Shown here piece after piece: positions 52,707 through 61,828 of a stretch of 64,000 nt of DNA. The position numbers and the translations under genes are program-made. The stretch is taken from positions 310,001-374,000 of the forward strand of contig OW818670.1 in NCBI GenBank assembly GCA_942493215.1, written 5' to 3'. The notes beneath the pieces were generated by a model. It did no database searches, was not told the origin of the DNA, and saw nothing but the letters and a program-made list of their open reading frames with translations. The stretch is from G942493215 sp942493215 (GTDB lineage: Bacteria > Bacillota_I > Bacilli_A > RF39 > UBA660). The first letter of the stretch is position 1. Each line of letters starts with the position of its first letter.

Positions 52707-53150
52707 TTAATTTAGCTGATAGAGTAATTTTGTTTCTCCATATATTGGTAATTCAATGTTCGAACCAATAATAGGAAATTCAAAATACATATAAGCAATT
52801 ACACTATAATAATTTCCCTTTGGCGTAGTATGCAGATATAAGCAATAACGATAAGCTGAAATGGTATTTATGGCTGCTTGTCCATTTACAGTGGGACAGT
52901 CTTGATAAATACCCGTAACTACCCGATATCCAACATCACTTAAAGCTGTATTAATTTTGGGAATTATTTTGTTAATGTCAAATTTAGCTGCTGATGTCGT
53001 ATCGGCTGTTCTCTCAATAATTGCAACAATTTGGTTACGTGCCTTGAAAGCTTTACTGTAGCCAATTGAACCTGCAAAAACAATGATAAATATAGCTAAA
53101 AACGTTATAACGACACCTAACATATATGTATTTCCTACAGCTTCACGCAT
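52707..53150 (-). CDS. TadE-like pseudopilin
   Basis: 147 residues: short leader MREAVG, helix NTYMLGVVITFLAIFIIVFAG, then a helical stretch (KAFKARNQIVAIIE) and a beta domain with a Cys pair (IYQDCPTVNG...YRYCLYLH). The layout (short N-terminus, one helix, small external domain) matches TadE/F-type minor pilins. Adjacent to a second protein of the same design (53168-53620) and the Flp-like pilin. Confidence 0.68.
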   Translation of the reverse strand: MREAVGNTYMLGVVITFLAIFIIVFAGSIGYSKAFKARNQIVAIIERTADTTSAAKFDINKIIPKINTALSDVGYRVVTGIYQDCPTVNGQAAINTISAYRYCLYLHTTPKGNYYSVIAYMYFEFPIIGSNIELPIYGETKLLYQLN

Positions 53151-53167
53151 CTCGTCACCTTCTTATA

Positions 53168-53620
53168 TTAAAATGGTTTATGATCAAAATTATATATATG
53201 TTCAGATCCTGATGTAATAGGAACACCCAATCTATCAACATATGGGAGATCGATATAGAGGAATGTCGTCACCGTATAATAATAATACGATATGTAACTC
53301 TTCCCGTCGATATCCTTTTGAATAGCTGTATGTTCATAAACACAATAACCTGAATCTTTGCTGCTAACTAAAGTAGCATCATTACGATTAGAACAATCAC
53401 GTTCCATTCCTCTTTCATATCCCATATTATCTAAGAATCTATTGATTTCTGCTTTAGCTAAATCATTGTATCCCTCATATTTTTCAATATAATCAGCAAT
53501 ACGGGTGTTTACCTTATAGGCTTTATTATAACTAACCATGCCTATTAAAAAACCAAAAACCAAAAGCAAAAAGATAATTACAATATTATATAAAAACATA
53601 CCGCCTATTACTTGTTTCAT
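53168..53620 (-). CDS. TadE-like pseudopilin
   Basis: 150 residues: leader MKQVIG, helix FLYNIVIIFLLLVFGFLIGMVS, helical stalk NKAYKVNTRIADYIE, then an external domain with Cys pair (MERDCSNRNDATL...SGYCVYEH) and many Tyr. Same design and length as the next gene, with matching positions of YNKAYK/YSKAFK and C...YCxYxH, so the two are paralogues. Minor pilin of the Tad apparatus. Confidence 0.68.
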   Translation of the reverse strand: MKQVIGGMFLYNIVIIFLLLVFGFLIGMVSYNKAYKVNTRIADYIEKYEGYNDLAKAEINRFLDNMGYERGMERDCSNRNDATLVSSKDSGYCVYEHTAIQKDIDGKSYISYYYYTVTTFLYIDLPYVDRLGVPITSGSEHIYNFDHKPF

Positions 53621-53642
53621 TTAAACACCCGCCTTTACTATC

Positions 53643-53843
53643 TTATCCCATGCAAGTATTTGCACCAGTTGGAAGTGTTATAGAACATCTACCATTCCAT
53701 GTTCCACCAGCATCTATACAACATGTTCTAGCTTTGTTTGCATTAATAAAATTAGTTATTATCGGTAAACCAATAGCTGCGATAACACCAATCAAGATAA
53801 TTGTAATAACTGTAATATTTGCCTCTCCTGTAGCTTCTTTCAC
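53643..53843 (-). CDS. Flp-like small pilin
   Basis: 66 residues: MKEATG, then EANITVITIILIGVIAAIGLPIITNFI, a single long hydrophobic helix like Flp/type IVb pilins, then CCIDAGGTWNGRC and TGANTC. At the Flp position of the cluster, next to TadC. Flp pilins are cut after a Gly by a prepilin peptidase; G6 is the only candidate here, but the usual E5 of the mature pilin is not at its place (E is at +1). Probably the main fibre subunit. Confidence 0.72.
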   Translation of the reverse strand: MKEATGEANITVITIILIGVIAAIGLPIITNFINANKARTCCIDAGGTWNGRCSITLPTGANTCMG

Positions 53844-53901
53844 TTTATCACACTCCTCTCTAAACCAAATATATTATAACATAAAATATATGGCAAATCA
53901 A

Positions 53902-54687
53902 TTAGAAGATCTGCATCGTAATGTATACTGATATAAAGAGTAGCATAAGTATACCACTACCAGTCGCCGTCAGCATAAGCATCGTTTTATTTTCCATTGT
54001 TTCAAGTCGTTGTTCATATTTTTGTTCACGAGCACGTGCTTGTAATGACGAAACATTCTTCGCAAATAATACTAATTGTTCTTGCTTGTTTTCTTGAGCT
54101 CCTAAACTTAAACGATACAATAAACGCATCATTCGCATAGAGTCTCGAACTGGATATTCCTTAGCAAAATCCATATAAGGTTCAACTGTTGAGTCACCAG
54201 CTTCGATACGAGCAATTAATTTCTTTAAACCGGGTTTAAAGATATCGGGTGCTGTTTCAATCGAGCGAGCTAAAGCAACTGGTACAGTATAATGTTGAAT
54301 AAGGATTTCCAAACTTTTTAAATAGAATGGTAACATCATATTTATGTTGTTTAATGTCTGTTTGTAAAATTTTTGTAATTGCATATATGGCATTTTATAA
54401 ATAGCATAGCCAACTATAACTGCAAATAATATATTAATAAAATTAATATTAGTTAAAAAGACAAAAAACATAAATCCAAACGCAATAATACCATTACGTA
54501 TTCTTATTCCAAATAACTTATTTAAATCCAAATCAGGTCCATACTTCATAGCCGCTAACATCCGATAATCAGATTCCATAAGTGATTTATAGTAAGGCTC
54601 AATTTCATTAATCAACATTTTACTATCAATAAAATTATTATACTCGAATATAAATAATATTATCAAAGCAATAAATATAAATGTCAT
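53902..54687 (-). CDS. tadC: TadC-like inner-membrane platform protein
   Basis: 261 residues with helices at the N-terminus (about 1-15), about 70-105 and at the C-terminus (about 235-258). RMMRLLYRLSLGAQENKQEQL and VSSLQARAREQKYEQRLETMEN fit the GspF-type cytoplasmic domain of TadC. It starts at the base where TadB ends (overlap of one base, coupling). Together TadB and TadC form the platform turned by the TadA ATPase. Confidence 0.78.
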   Translation of the reverse strand: MTFIFIALIILFIFEYNNFIDSKMLINEIEPYYKSLMESDYRMLAAMKYGPDLDLNKLFGIRIRNGIIAFGFMFFVFLTNINFINILFAVIVGYAIYKMPYMQLQKFYKQTLNNINMMLPFYLKSLEILIQHYTVPVALARSIETAPDIFKPGLKKLIARIEAGDSTVEPYMDFAKEYPVRDSMRMMRLLYRLSLGAQENKQEQLVLFAKNVSSLQARAREQKYEQRLETMENKTMLMLTATGSGILMLLFISVYITMQIF

Positions 54688-55589
54688 TATTCCGCCCCCA
54701 CATTCTCATTATAATATTTTTCACCATCTAGTAAGAAGTAGGTATTAATAACAACAATACCATGTAATAATAATTGAACATAAATACTATTAAGCATATT
54801 AATATAAGATTCAACACCGATTAGGAATTGAACCAACATTATCATCAAATAGAGTAAAATACCAAATCGTAAAAATTTCTTATGAAAAGCAGCCCGATCT
54901 AAACGATCTCGATAAACAGCTTCTACTAACATATCAATATCTAGTGACATATTTTCTAAAGCTGCCGACGAATCTTTTGAACCTTCATTGGTAATTTGCA
55001 TAAATAATTGGTGCATATTCTTAACAATAAAGAAATTATATTTATTATCCATATACTCCAGTGATTGATTGATTGTTCCATTATTATAAGCTAAATCAAT
55101 CATTAATTTAACATCTGATCGAACCGGGTCTTCTAATACACCTGATTCGTATACTCCTTCTAGAGCTCTAACAAATGATTGCGTAGTTGCAAATTCCATT
55201 ATAGTATTGGTTGTATATACTTGAATTTGTTCAAAAATAAATTCACTATATAAACGTTTGCAACGTAAATACGCTAAATATGGAATAATAGCAATAGATA
55301 TTAGAGCATAAATTAAACTAATAACAATATTATAAAAGTATAAATATGTAATAACTGCCGAAGATAAAGAGAAAGTTAACACTTGAATAATATATTGTTT
55401 TTTAGTATATTCTTGTCCTAATTCTTTTACCTTTTGACGGACAGAAGAAAATGAATAAGGCGATATTTGATCATAGATATTTCCTGCCTGCGTAGCTATA
55501 TACTTGTAGACATTTGCCCCATTATTTTGACGGTATGCCAAAACAAATACTAGTATAAAGCCAATGGGAATAAAGATTAACGCTGACAT
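54687..55589 (-). CDS. tadB: TadB-like inner-membrane platform protein
   Basis: 300 residues, helices at about 1-17, 70-105, 245-265 and 270-290. The central domain FIFEQIQVYTTNTIMEFATTQSFVRALEGVYESGVLEDP and MHQLFMQITNEGSKDSSAALENM is GspF-like. Located directly after the TadA/CpaF ATPase gene (14-base gap) and coupled with TadC, the normal Tad order. Confidence 0.8.
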   Translation of the reverse strand: MSALIFIPIGFILVFVLAYRQNNGANVYKYIATQAGNIYDQISPYSFSSVRQKVKELGQEYTKKQYIIQVLTFSLSSAVITYLYFYNIVISLIYALISIAIIPYLAYLRCKRLYSEFIFEQIQVYTTNTIMEFATTQSFVRALEGVYESGVLEDPVRSDVKLMIDLAYNNGTINQSLEYMDNKYNFFIVKNMHQLFMQITNEGSKDSSAALENMSLDIDMLVEAVYRDRLDRAAFHKKFLRFGILLYLMIMLVQFLIGVESYINMLNSIYVQLLLHGIVVINTYFLLDGEKYYNENVGAE

Positions 55590-55603
55590 AAATCACCATC
55601 CTT

Positions 55604-56719
55604 TTATATATCTAAAATTTCGACACTACTAGAATTAGATTTTTCCTCTTTTTCATTGTTTTCTTCAGCTACAAATAAATCACTTGGTAAAGTAACACCA
55701 TGCGAATCTAAATAACCTAATAAATATTTGGTTGGATTTCTCCTTGTAACTTTACCATCAGTACCTTTTTGATAAATTAAATTAGTTTTAGCCTGATTTT
55801 CATCATTAACATAAAACTCTATTACTTCAGCAATTTCACGATGAAATTTTTTTGTTGTACGATCTTGATAAGCTCTAATATAAATACCTAATTGGACATA
55901 ACGATAAACTGATTTTAAGAATTGTTCAATATCTTGATTTGTTTCCAATAAACTATACATACGATTAGGTATAGAGGCAGCTTTTTCAGCATGAATAGTT
56001 GAAAGAATGTAATGACCTGAAGAAATAGAATTTCTAACAGCCATTACCGCTTCAGCACTACGCACCTCGGATAATAAAATCCATTTAGGATTTTGTCGCA
56101 TACAGGTTACTAATACATCGGTATAACTAGCAATATTATTAGTCTTCATTGCGACAATATCGCGATACGGAAATATTCTATCTAGATGCAACTCCAAAGT
56201 ATCTTCAATTGTAATTATTTTCTCATTTTCTTTAATATGAGAAGCTAAATATTTAACGAATTCGGTCTTACCAGAACCGGTTTCTCCACATACGATAATA
56301 TTACAGTGGCCTTCAACAGCCTTCATCAAAAACTCATGAATATCTAGAGTAATATAATTATCCGCCAGAATTTTATCTTTTTCTAATCTTATTTTAGCCG
56401 GTGTTTTACGAATAACTGCTGCAATACCATTGCGAGCAATGGAATCGTGAACAAAGTTAAGTCGTATTTCTACGCCTTCAGCATCCAAGAAGGGATGAGC
56501 ATTATTAAAGCTTTTTCCCATAACATTGGAACACTGAAAAGCTAATTTTTCAATCAGTGCATTATTTACTTGTGGATTTTGAACCCTAAATATTCCTTGA
56601 GATAGTGTTTTGACCCATAATTGACCGCCATTACTATATGAAATATCTGTTATATCATCATTTTTTAAATATTCACCTAATGGCCCAAAGTCGATCTGAG
56701 CAAATAAACTATCTTGCAT
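55604..56719 (-). CDS. cpaF: CpaF/TadA-family secretion ATPase
   Basis: 371 residues. N-terminal domain (about 1-120) with DITDISYSNGGQLWVK and GVEIRLNFVHDSIARNGIAAVIRK; motor with Walker A GETGSGKT (145-152), Asp box IITIEDTLELHL, Walker B WILLSEVRSAEA and His box GHYILSTIHAE. It drives Tad pilus extension (and retraction). Its ATG overlaps the cpaB stop by one base. The Ser/Glu-rich tail (NNEKEEKSNSSSVEILDI) is not essential in the family. Confidence 0.93.
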   Translation of the reverse strand: MQDSLFAQIDFGPLGEYLKNDDITDISYSNGGQLWVKTLSQGIFRVQNPQVNNALIEKLAFQCSNVMGKSFNNAHPFLDAEGVEIRLNFVHDSIARNGIAAVIRKTPAKIRLEKDKILADNYITLDIHEFLMKAVEGHCNIIVCGETGSGKTEFVKYLASHIKENEKIITIEDTLELHLDRIFPYRDIVAMKTNNIASYTDVLVTCMRQNPKWILLSEVRSAEAVMAVRNSISSGHYILSTIHAEKAASIPNRMYSLLETNQDIEQFLKSVYRYVQLGIYIRAYQDRTTKKFHREIAEVIEFYVNDENQAKTNLIYQKGTDGKVTRRNPTKYLLGYLDSHGVTLPSDLFVAEENNEKEEKSNSSSVEILDI

Positions 56720-57522
56720 TATTGATTGGTAGTTCCTGGTGTTGTAGTAGTTGTAACTGGTACCGTATGATCGTTAATGAATGCTTTTAATTCTTCTGTA
56801 CTAACTATTGTTTCATCATTAGTAGCAACTGTACCACCATGTGGAACAGGGAATAGTTCAACATTATAACTACTTAAATAACTTGCTTTTCTTACTAAAT
56901 CGTGAAGATTAGGAATTAAACCAAAAATTAACATGCTTGGTACCCGTGTTTCTTCTGTATTCTCAAACACATGGCGTCCAGCTGCATCTTTTACCGCTAA
57001 TATTTTAACATTTTCAATTAATTTTCCTAACATTAAAGTACCTTTTTCATTATTTAATTTCATATAAATGTCAACATAGTTACCTGGGAAAATAGAATTT
57101 CCATAAGTAGAATTCATATCAACCGGAAAGTTATATGGCATTTCACCATCTTTTACTTCTACAAAGGCTGAATCTGGTAACTCTCTCTTATCAATTACTG
57201 TATCAGTATAGAATAAACTTCCAGCTGGAATAACAGTATTATAATTACTATATTTACCAATAATTTCACCCGATGTCCTAATGGCATTAACAGGTAATAA
57301 TACTTTAGCTACATCAACATAAGTAATCATTTCAGAAGTAATCTCCTGACGTGGTTGAATAGTCTTAGCGGCAATTGGAACACCAGAAACTGGCGCAATT
57401 GTCTGACCTACTTGCCATTGATAACCAAAATATAGAATCAAAACGATTGCAATGACTCCTAAGATAGTAACCACATTTTTGTTTTTAAAGAAACGAGCAA
57501 TAGAGTTAGTTAAATTATTCAT
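56719..57522 (-). CDS. cpaB: CpaB/RcpC-type SAF-domain pilus assembly protein
   Basis: 267 residues: one helix (about 18-36), then SAF domain with VPIAAKTIQPRQEITSEMITYVDV and IPAGSLFYTDTVIDKR, a region SIFPGNYVDIYMKL, and a Thr/Pro tail (VPVTTTTTPGTTNQ). In Gram-negatives CpaB/RcpC sits in the periplasm beside the secretin; in Gram-positives it lacks that partner, and here too no secretin is found. Coupled to cpaF by one base. Confidence 0.85.
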   Translation of the reverse strand: MNNLTNSIARFFKNKNVVTILGVIAIVLILYFGYQWQVGQTIAPVSGVPIAAKTIQPRQEITSEMITYVDVAKVLLPVNAIRTSGEIIGKYSNYNTVIPAGSLFYTDTVIDKRELPDSAFVEVKDGEMPYNFPVDMNSTYGNSIFPGNYVDIYMKLNNEKGTLMLGKLIENVKILAVKDAAGRHVFENTEETRVPSMLIFGLIPNLHDLVRKASYLSSYNVELFPVPHGGTVATNDETIVSTEELKAFINDHTVPVTTTTTPGTTNQ

Positions 57523-57575
57523 TTTTTCAATCCCTTTCTTAATATTTATCTACAATGTATTCTTACATTATAAAC

Positions 57576-57998
57576 CTAATCAACATAATCGATGGCCTCG
57601 CCATCAGCTTCCAAAATAGCATCTATTTTATTGCTAATATCAAAGGTTAAAATTTCATTAGTCAAACTGGTTGACTCCGCACTTGAAACCTTTAAACTGA
57701 CTTTTGGTGGAATCTCGTTAACATCATAAATTTCTATAACATAAGTTCGAGATAAACTAGCATTTTCAGCAAATCTTCGAACAAAATTTTCCACAAATTT
57801 TTCAGCACTAATTTGGATACGACCAGTCGTTTTATAAATTTCCTTATCATAAGCATCAATCATAGCCGCTTCTGTTAGTTCTTTTAACAAATAATAATTG
57901 TGTTCATTTGTATTAGTTATGGTCTGGAAAAAGAACATAAAAGCAATACCAATAACCCCAACGAGGATTAATAAATACCCCCACAACGATTCTTTCAT
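57576..57998 (-). CDS. Minor-pilin-like protein (DUF5411-like), copy A
   Basis: 140 residues: MKESLWG, helix YLLILVGVIGIAFMFFFQTI, then a helical and beta external domain (ELTEAAMIDAYDKEIYK, FVENFVRRFAENASLSRTYVIEIYDV). Nearly the same as copy B at 59833-60255, except for the middle. Short leader, one helix and a small external domain suggest a pseudopilin. It follows the large secreted protein (58014-59705) by 15 bases, mirroring copy B and its partner. Confidence 0.72.
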   Translation of the reverse strand: MKESLWGYLLILVGVIGIAFMFFFQTITNTNEHNYYLLKELTEAAMIDAYDKEIYKTTGRIQISAEKFVENFVRRFAENASLSRTYVIEIYDVNEIPPKVSLKVSSAESTSLTNEILTFDISNKIDAILEADGEAIDYVD

Positions 57999-58013
57999 CT
58001 ACACAACTCCCAA

Positions 58014-59705
58014 CTAACATGTGTCATTCATAGCACATCCTGAAAAGCTACTTAAATATTTACTATGAATAAATTTGCTTTTACACGTAAGTTTCATATC
58101 ACTGCATTCATATAAACTATCATCACCATAACCCCCAACAACAGTATTATTATATTGTCTGATATTACTTATTAAAGTGGGTGTTAAGGTAATCGTATAC
58201 ATAGGTGTTAAATTATACACTTTATCAGTATTAACACCACGATTGTTAGTAATATAATCATTAATTACCGAATTATTTTTTGAAGCCCAATTCGCGCCAG
58301 GTGTCCTAGAATCACCGTTATGGCCTGGAAACGGGTTAGATAAAGAAATAGGCCGATAAACAACAACATATGGCTTTACAATAACATCTGATAAATTCAA
58401 GATTAATGCTCCCATATTTTTGAATATAAAATCAGGATTAAGATAAATTCCTTTATCTCTCACTGTATAATAACTTTTTGCATTAGCAACATAGTCATAG
58501 TTGCAATCACCATCTTTGCAGAGAGTAGCTTGTAAACTAGCAATATTTTTTTGGTATTTTTTATTTAATTCAACACTAATACTGCAACTTTTAGCATATG
58601 CTGATACACCTATACCAGAGAATTGAGCTACTCCCAACAATTTATATGGCTTATTTAAATAAGCTGTATTAGGAGCAACACATAAGAATCGCTTCGATCT
58701 TGGTTTACCACCATCACCTGCATTCTCATCATACATTCTAAAGTTCTGATTTATTCCCTTAAACAAAACCCTTTGCCAACCACCTGTTTTCTTATTATTG
58801 GCAAGATACATAGTAATTATTTCTGTCAATGACGCAATACCCTTAAAGCCTTCATCATCGTTTTTTTTGTTGCAAACCAGCACAAACAATGGTTCTACTA
58901 TAAGATGTAGTCTTTTACCTTTGTCTTTATAAACTATGTTAGCCAGATCACTAGGTGAAGAGCCTTCACTCAAGAGTCCTAAAGCAATAGCCGTCTTTCT
59001 TAGTTGATCCCAGTCATCGCCTTTTTTATCAGGCGTATTATCAGAGCCAACAAATAGTTCTAATAGTCTTTTACCATTACAATAATCATATTTTGATGCA
59101 TCCTCAACGCATTTAGCTAAAAAATTTAAACCACCCTTGGTATTAATAAAATCCTCATAATACTCATTTAAATAGTTGAATTTAGTTCTGTTGGCAGCAT
59201 ACTTATTATTACCACCCGAATTATTGTCAGTATCAGCTAAGGTAAATTGTTCTATGTTATCAGCATAGTTGTCATCACTAACTCCAACAAAATTAAAAGT
59301 TGAACTAGGATCAGCCGATATTTTTCTGACATACTCAAATTTTGAATATCTGCTATCGCTAATAAAGCTTCGGTATCTATCATCAATAAGTATATCCGTA
59401 GAGGTTACTTGACGAGAAACACCAGCAGCGTTTGTTCTTGTTACCGCATATGGTTCATATTCGCCATTAGTTCCAACATACACAAAAGTTAATCGATATC
59501 CAATTTGCCTAAGTTCGGAATTAGAACCATATACAATACACATTCCAGCTGGTGGCGGCCAAGGTGTATTACCACCTTCCGATTCATCTGGTTTTATTGG
59601 TGTATTATCTGCTATTGGATCGGCAGCGATAGCCAATACCGATATAGGTAAACCAATAAACCCAATTATTACCAATACCGTAATCAGGAACAATTTTCTC
59701 TTCAT
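58014..59705 (-). CDS. Large secreted protein, copy A of a duplicated pair
   Basis: 563 residues with a signal peptide (LFLITVLVIIGFIGLPISVLA, cut near AIA-AD). The rest is extracytoplasmic, with about 13 Cys and short conserved blocks shared with copy B (60252-61817): YRLTFVY near the start, ISLSNPFPGHNGDSRTPG-NW, and at the C-terminus LTPMYTITLTPTLI plus FSGC. No membrane anchor at the end. Role unknown; since its partner is pilin-like, it may be the external tip or adhesin of the fibre, in the place of TadG. Confidence 0.7.
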   Translation of the reverse strand: MKRKLFLITVLVIIGFIGLPISVLAIAADPIADNTPIKPDESEGGNTPWPPPAGMCIVYGSNSELRQIGYRLTFVYVGTNGEYEPYAVTRTNAAGVSRQVTSTDILIDDRYRSFISDSRYSKFEYVRKISADPSSTFNFVGVSDDNYADNIEQFTLADTDNNSGGNNKYAANRTKFNYLNEYYEDFINTKGGLNFLAKCVEDASKYDYCNGKRLLELFVGSDNTPDKKGDDWDQLRKTAIALGLLSEGSSPSDLANIVYKDKGKRLHLIVEPLFVLVCNKKNDDEGFKGIASLTEIITMYLANNKKTGGWQRVLFKGINQNFRMYDENAGDGGKPRSKRFLCVAPNTAYLNKPYKLLGVAQFSGIGVSAYAKSCSISVELNKKYQKNIASLQATLCKDGDCNYDYVANAKSYYTVRDKGIYLNPDFIFKNMGALILNLSDVIVKPYVVVYRPISLSNPFPGHNGDSRTPGANWASKNNSVINDYITNNRGVNTDKVYNLTPMYTITLTPTLISNIRQYNNTVVGGYGDDSLYECSDMKLTCKSKFIHSKYLSSFSGCAMNDTC

Positions 59706-59796
59706 AAATCACCTCAATAAAGCAACTATGTTGTATAAAATAATACTTCAAATATAATTATATCTTAAATTTCAATTTTAATAAAGCTTAAATCTG

Positions 59797-59828
59797 TAAA
59801 TTTTTCCCATTTTACCAGAAAATTTACA
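59797..59828 (-). terminator. AT-only hairpin between the duplicated pairs
   Basis: GTAAATTTT / AAAATTTAC stem with a 14-base loop, between copy B's minor pilin and copy A's secreted protein. No T-run follows, so the termination role is uncertain. Confidence 0.3.
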
Positions 59829-59832
59829 TAAT

Positions 59833-60255
59833 TTAATCAACATAATCGACTGCACCACTATCTGTTTCCAAAATAGCATCTAATTTGTTACTGATATCAA
59901 ATTTCAAAATTTCATTTGTTAAATTCGTTGATTCAGTACTAGAAACTTTTAAACTCACCTTTGGTGGTGCTTCATTGATATCATAAAATTCAATAACATA
60001 AGTTCTTGATAAACTAGCATTTTCAGCAAATCTTCTGACAAAGTTCTCTACAAATTTTTCACGATTAATTCTAACCGCGCCGGTTGCCTCATATTCATCT
60101 TTATCAAAAGCATCAATCATAGCCGCTTCTGTTAGTTCTTTTAATAGATAATAGTTATGCTCATTAGTATTAGTAATGGTTTGAAAAAAGAACATAGATG
60201 CTATACCAATAACACCAACAACAATTAAAAAATATCCCCAGAGTGATTCTTTCAT
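59833..60255 (-). CDS. Minor-pilin-like protein (DUF5411-like), copy B
   Basis: 140 residues from ATG 60255, which is preceded by AGGAGGATTTGGAAGA and overlaps the upstream stop as ATGA; a longer frame starting inside the upstream gene is rejected. Sequence: MKESLWG, helix YFLIVVGVIGIASMFFFQTI, then the same external domain as copy A (VENFVRRFAENASLSRTYVIEFYD). Differences to copy A are scattered substitutions, concentrated at about 50-60, so the duplication is not brand new. Confidence 0.72.
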   Translation of the reverse strand: MKESLWGYFLIVVGVIGIASMFFFQTITNTNEHNYYLLKELTEAAMIDAFDKDEYEATGAVRINREKFVENFVRRFAENASLSRTYVIEFYDINEAPPKVSLKVSSTESTNLTNEILKFDISNKLDAILETDSGAVDYVD

Positions 60256-61817
60256 TCTTCCAAATCCTCCTGTTCTACTACAGGTATAATACAAGCACCG
60301 TTAATAATACAGCCTGAAAAACTATTCTTAAATGTGGTATGAACAAATGTCGACTGGTAAACCCTATCAGGTGGTAGCACGCAATCAGGATTATCATCGT
60401 CATCACATTTTATTAAACTGTCATCACTATAACCATCAGCAATTTTTGAATTATATTCACGTATTTGTTCAATTAAAGTTGGTGTAAGAGTAATCTTATA
60501 CATTGGAGTTAAATCATAAACTTTACCACCACTTACACTACGATTATTAAGAATATAGTTATTAATTAATGTGTTGGTCTCATCTTCTGGTGTATCAGAC
60601 TCATCTTTTGATAACCAATTGTCACCAGGCGTTCTTCCTGACCCATTATATCCTGGAAAAGGATTAGTAAGAGAAATAGTTCTAAAAACAACTTTTGATT
60701 TATCGCAAGGTGGATCGCAACATTCCACAGTTGGATCACAGAGTTCATCTTTGTAAAAGCGTGTCAAATCTACTACCATTACACCCAAATTATAAAATAT
60801 GGTATTAGCATCTATTGAGGTTTTTGAACAGTCTCGTGATCCTGTATAAGCATTAAAACCTAATTCAACATCGTTTTCTACTAAAAAGCCTCTCAAAGGG
60901 AAAACACATCGAGAACGATTTTTATCATTTTCTCTAACACTATATTTCCGGCCACAGTTAACTTTACCCTTCATAATCAGTGCCAACTCTGTGGCAGTAA
61001 AGAACCCACCTATCCAGTTATTGTCTGATGCCATATATTGTGAGATTGGTTCAATCAACAATTTTAAAACATAGTCATTATCAGGATTACTATCACCATC
61101 TGGAAGTTTAGCTATTTTTCCCAACTCTTCAAGTCCATCCGTTTTCTTAATAACATGCATTTTTCTAGCCAAATCGACCAATTTACTATAGTCAACCTCT
61201 GGATTACCAGTATTTGGTGCACCAGAGAAATATTCCATAACTCCTCGTCCATCATAATTATCCACAAATTTATTTAACCCTGCTCGCTTGTTTGCTTTAT
61301 AATTCAAAGATGGGTTTAATTGTGAGTCTGTCACAAAATCACCCTCAATTCCTTGAACATAAGTACTTTTGTGAGTACTGTTAAGAACCCTACCAAAACA
61401 AGTTTTTGTACCCGTTTTAATAGACCATACATACTCAATTTTTGAGGCCTGTACTCCCATGCGAGAGCCATTTCCCGTAATATACTTTACTTTAGTATAA
61501 TTATAAGCCGATGAAATTCTCCAAGCCTCTGCCCAAACATCTAGACTATCAACTTTTTTAGTTGAATCATCAGCATTAACCGGCATTTTATAATTTCCAC
61601 CTAAAGCATAGACAAATGTTAGGCGGTAAGCAACAACTTTTATCCATCCTCTTGGACAATATAGATAACTACCCTTACAAGTATCGACGCCTCCACCGCT
61701 TCCACCACCGTTAAAACCAGCTCCATTTTGGCCTACCGTAGTACCAGCAAAGCACACACTGATAAAATTTCCGAAAGTTATTATTACTAATGATAATATT
61801 ATAAACAGCTTCTTCAT
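60252..61817 (-). CDS. Large secreted protein, copy B of a duplicated pair
   Basis: 521 residues: signal peptide (KKLFIILSLVIITFGNFISVCFA), a Gly-rich start (NGAGFNGGGSGGGVDTC), then about 470 extracytoplasmic residues with about 17 Cys. It shares with copy A the blocks YRLTFVY, ISLTNPFPGYNGSGRTPG-NW, LTPMYKITLTPTLI and the end NSFSGC. It has an extra Cys-rich insert DPTVECCDPPCDKS. Coupled to minor-pilin copy B by ATGA. First of the two pairs in transcription order. Confidence 0.7.
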   Translation of the reverse strand: MKKLFIILSLVIITFGNFISVCFAGTTVGQNGAGFNGGGSGGGVDTCKGSYLYCPRGWIKVVAYRLTFVYALGGNYKMPVNADDSTKKVDSLDVWAEAWRISSAYNYTKVKYITGNGSRMGVQASKIEYVWSIKTGTKTCFGRVLNSTHKSTYVQGIEGDFVTDSQLNPSLNYKANKRAGLNKFVDNYDGRGVMEYFSGAPNTGNPEVDYSKLVDLARKMHVIKKTDGLEELGKIAKLPDGDSNPDNDYVLKLLIEPISQYMASDNNWIGGFFTATELALIMKGKVNCGRKYSVRENDKNRSRCVFPLRGFLVENDVELGFNAYTGSRDCSKTSIDANTIFYNLGVMVVDLTRFYKDELCDPTVECCDPPCDKSKVVFRTISLTNPFPGYNGSGRTPGDNWLSKDESDTPEDETNTLINNYILNNRSVSGGKVYDLTPMYKITLTPTLIEQIREYNSKIADGYSDDSLIKCDDDDNPDCVLPPDRVYQSTFVHTTFKNSFSGCIINGACIIPVVEQEDLEE

Positions 61818-61828
61818 AAAGCCTCCCC

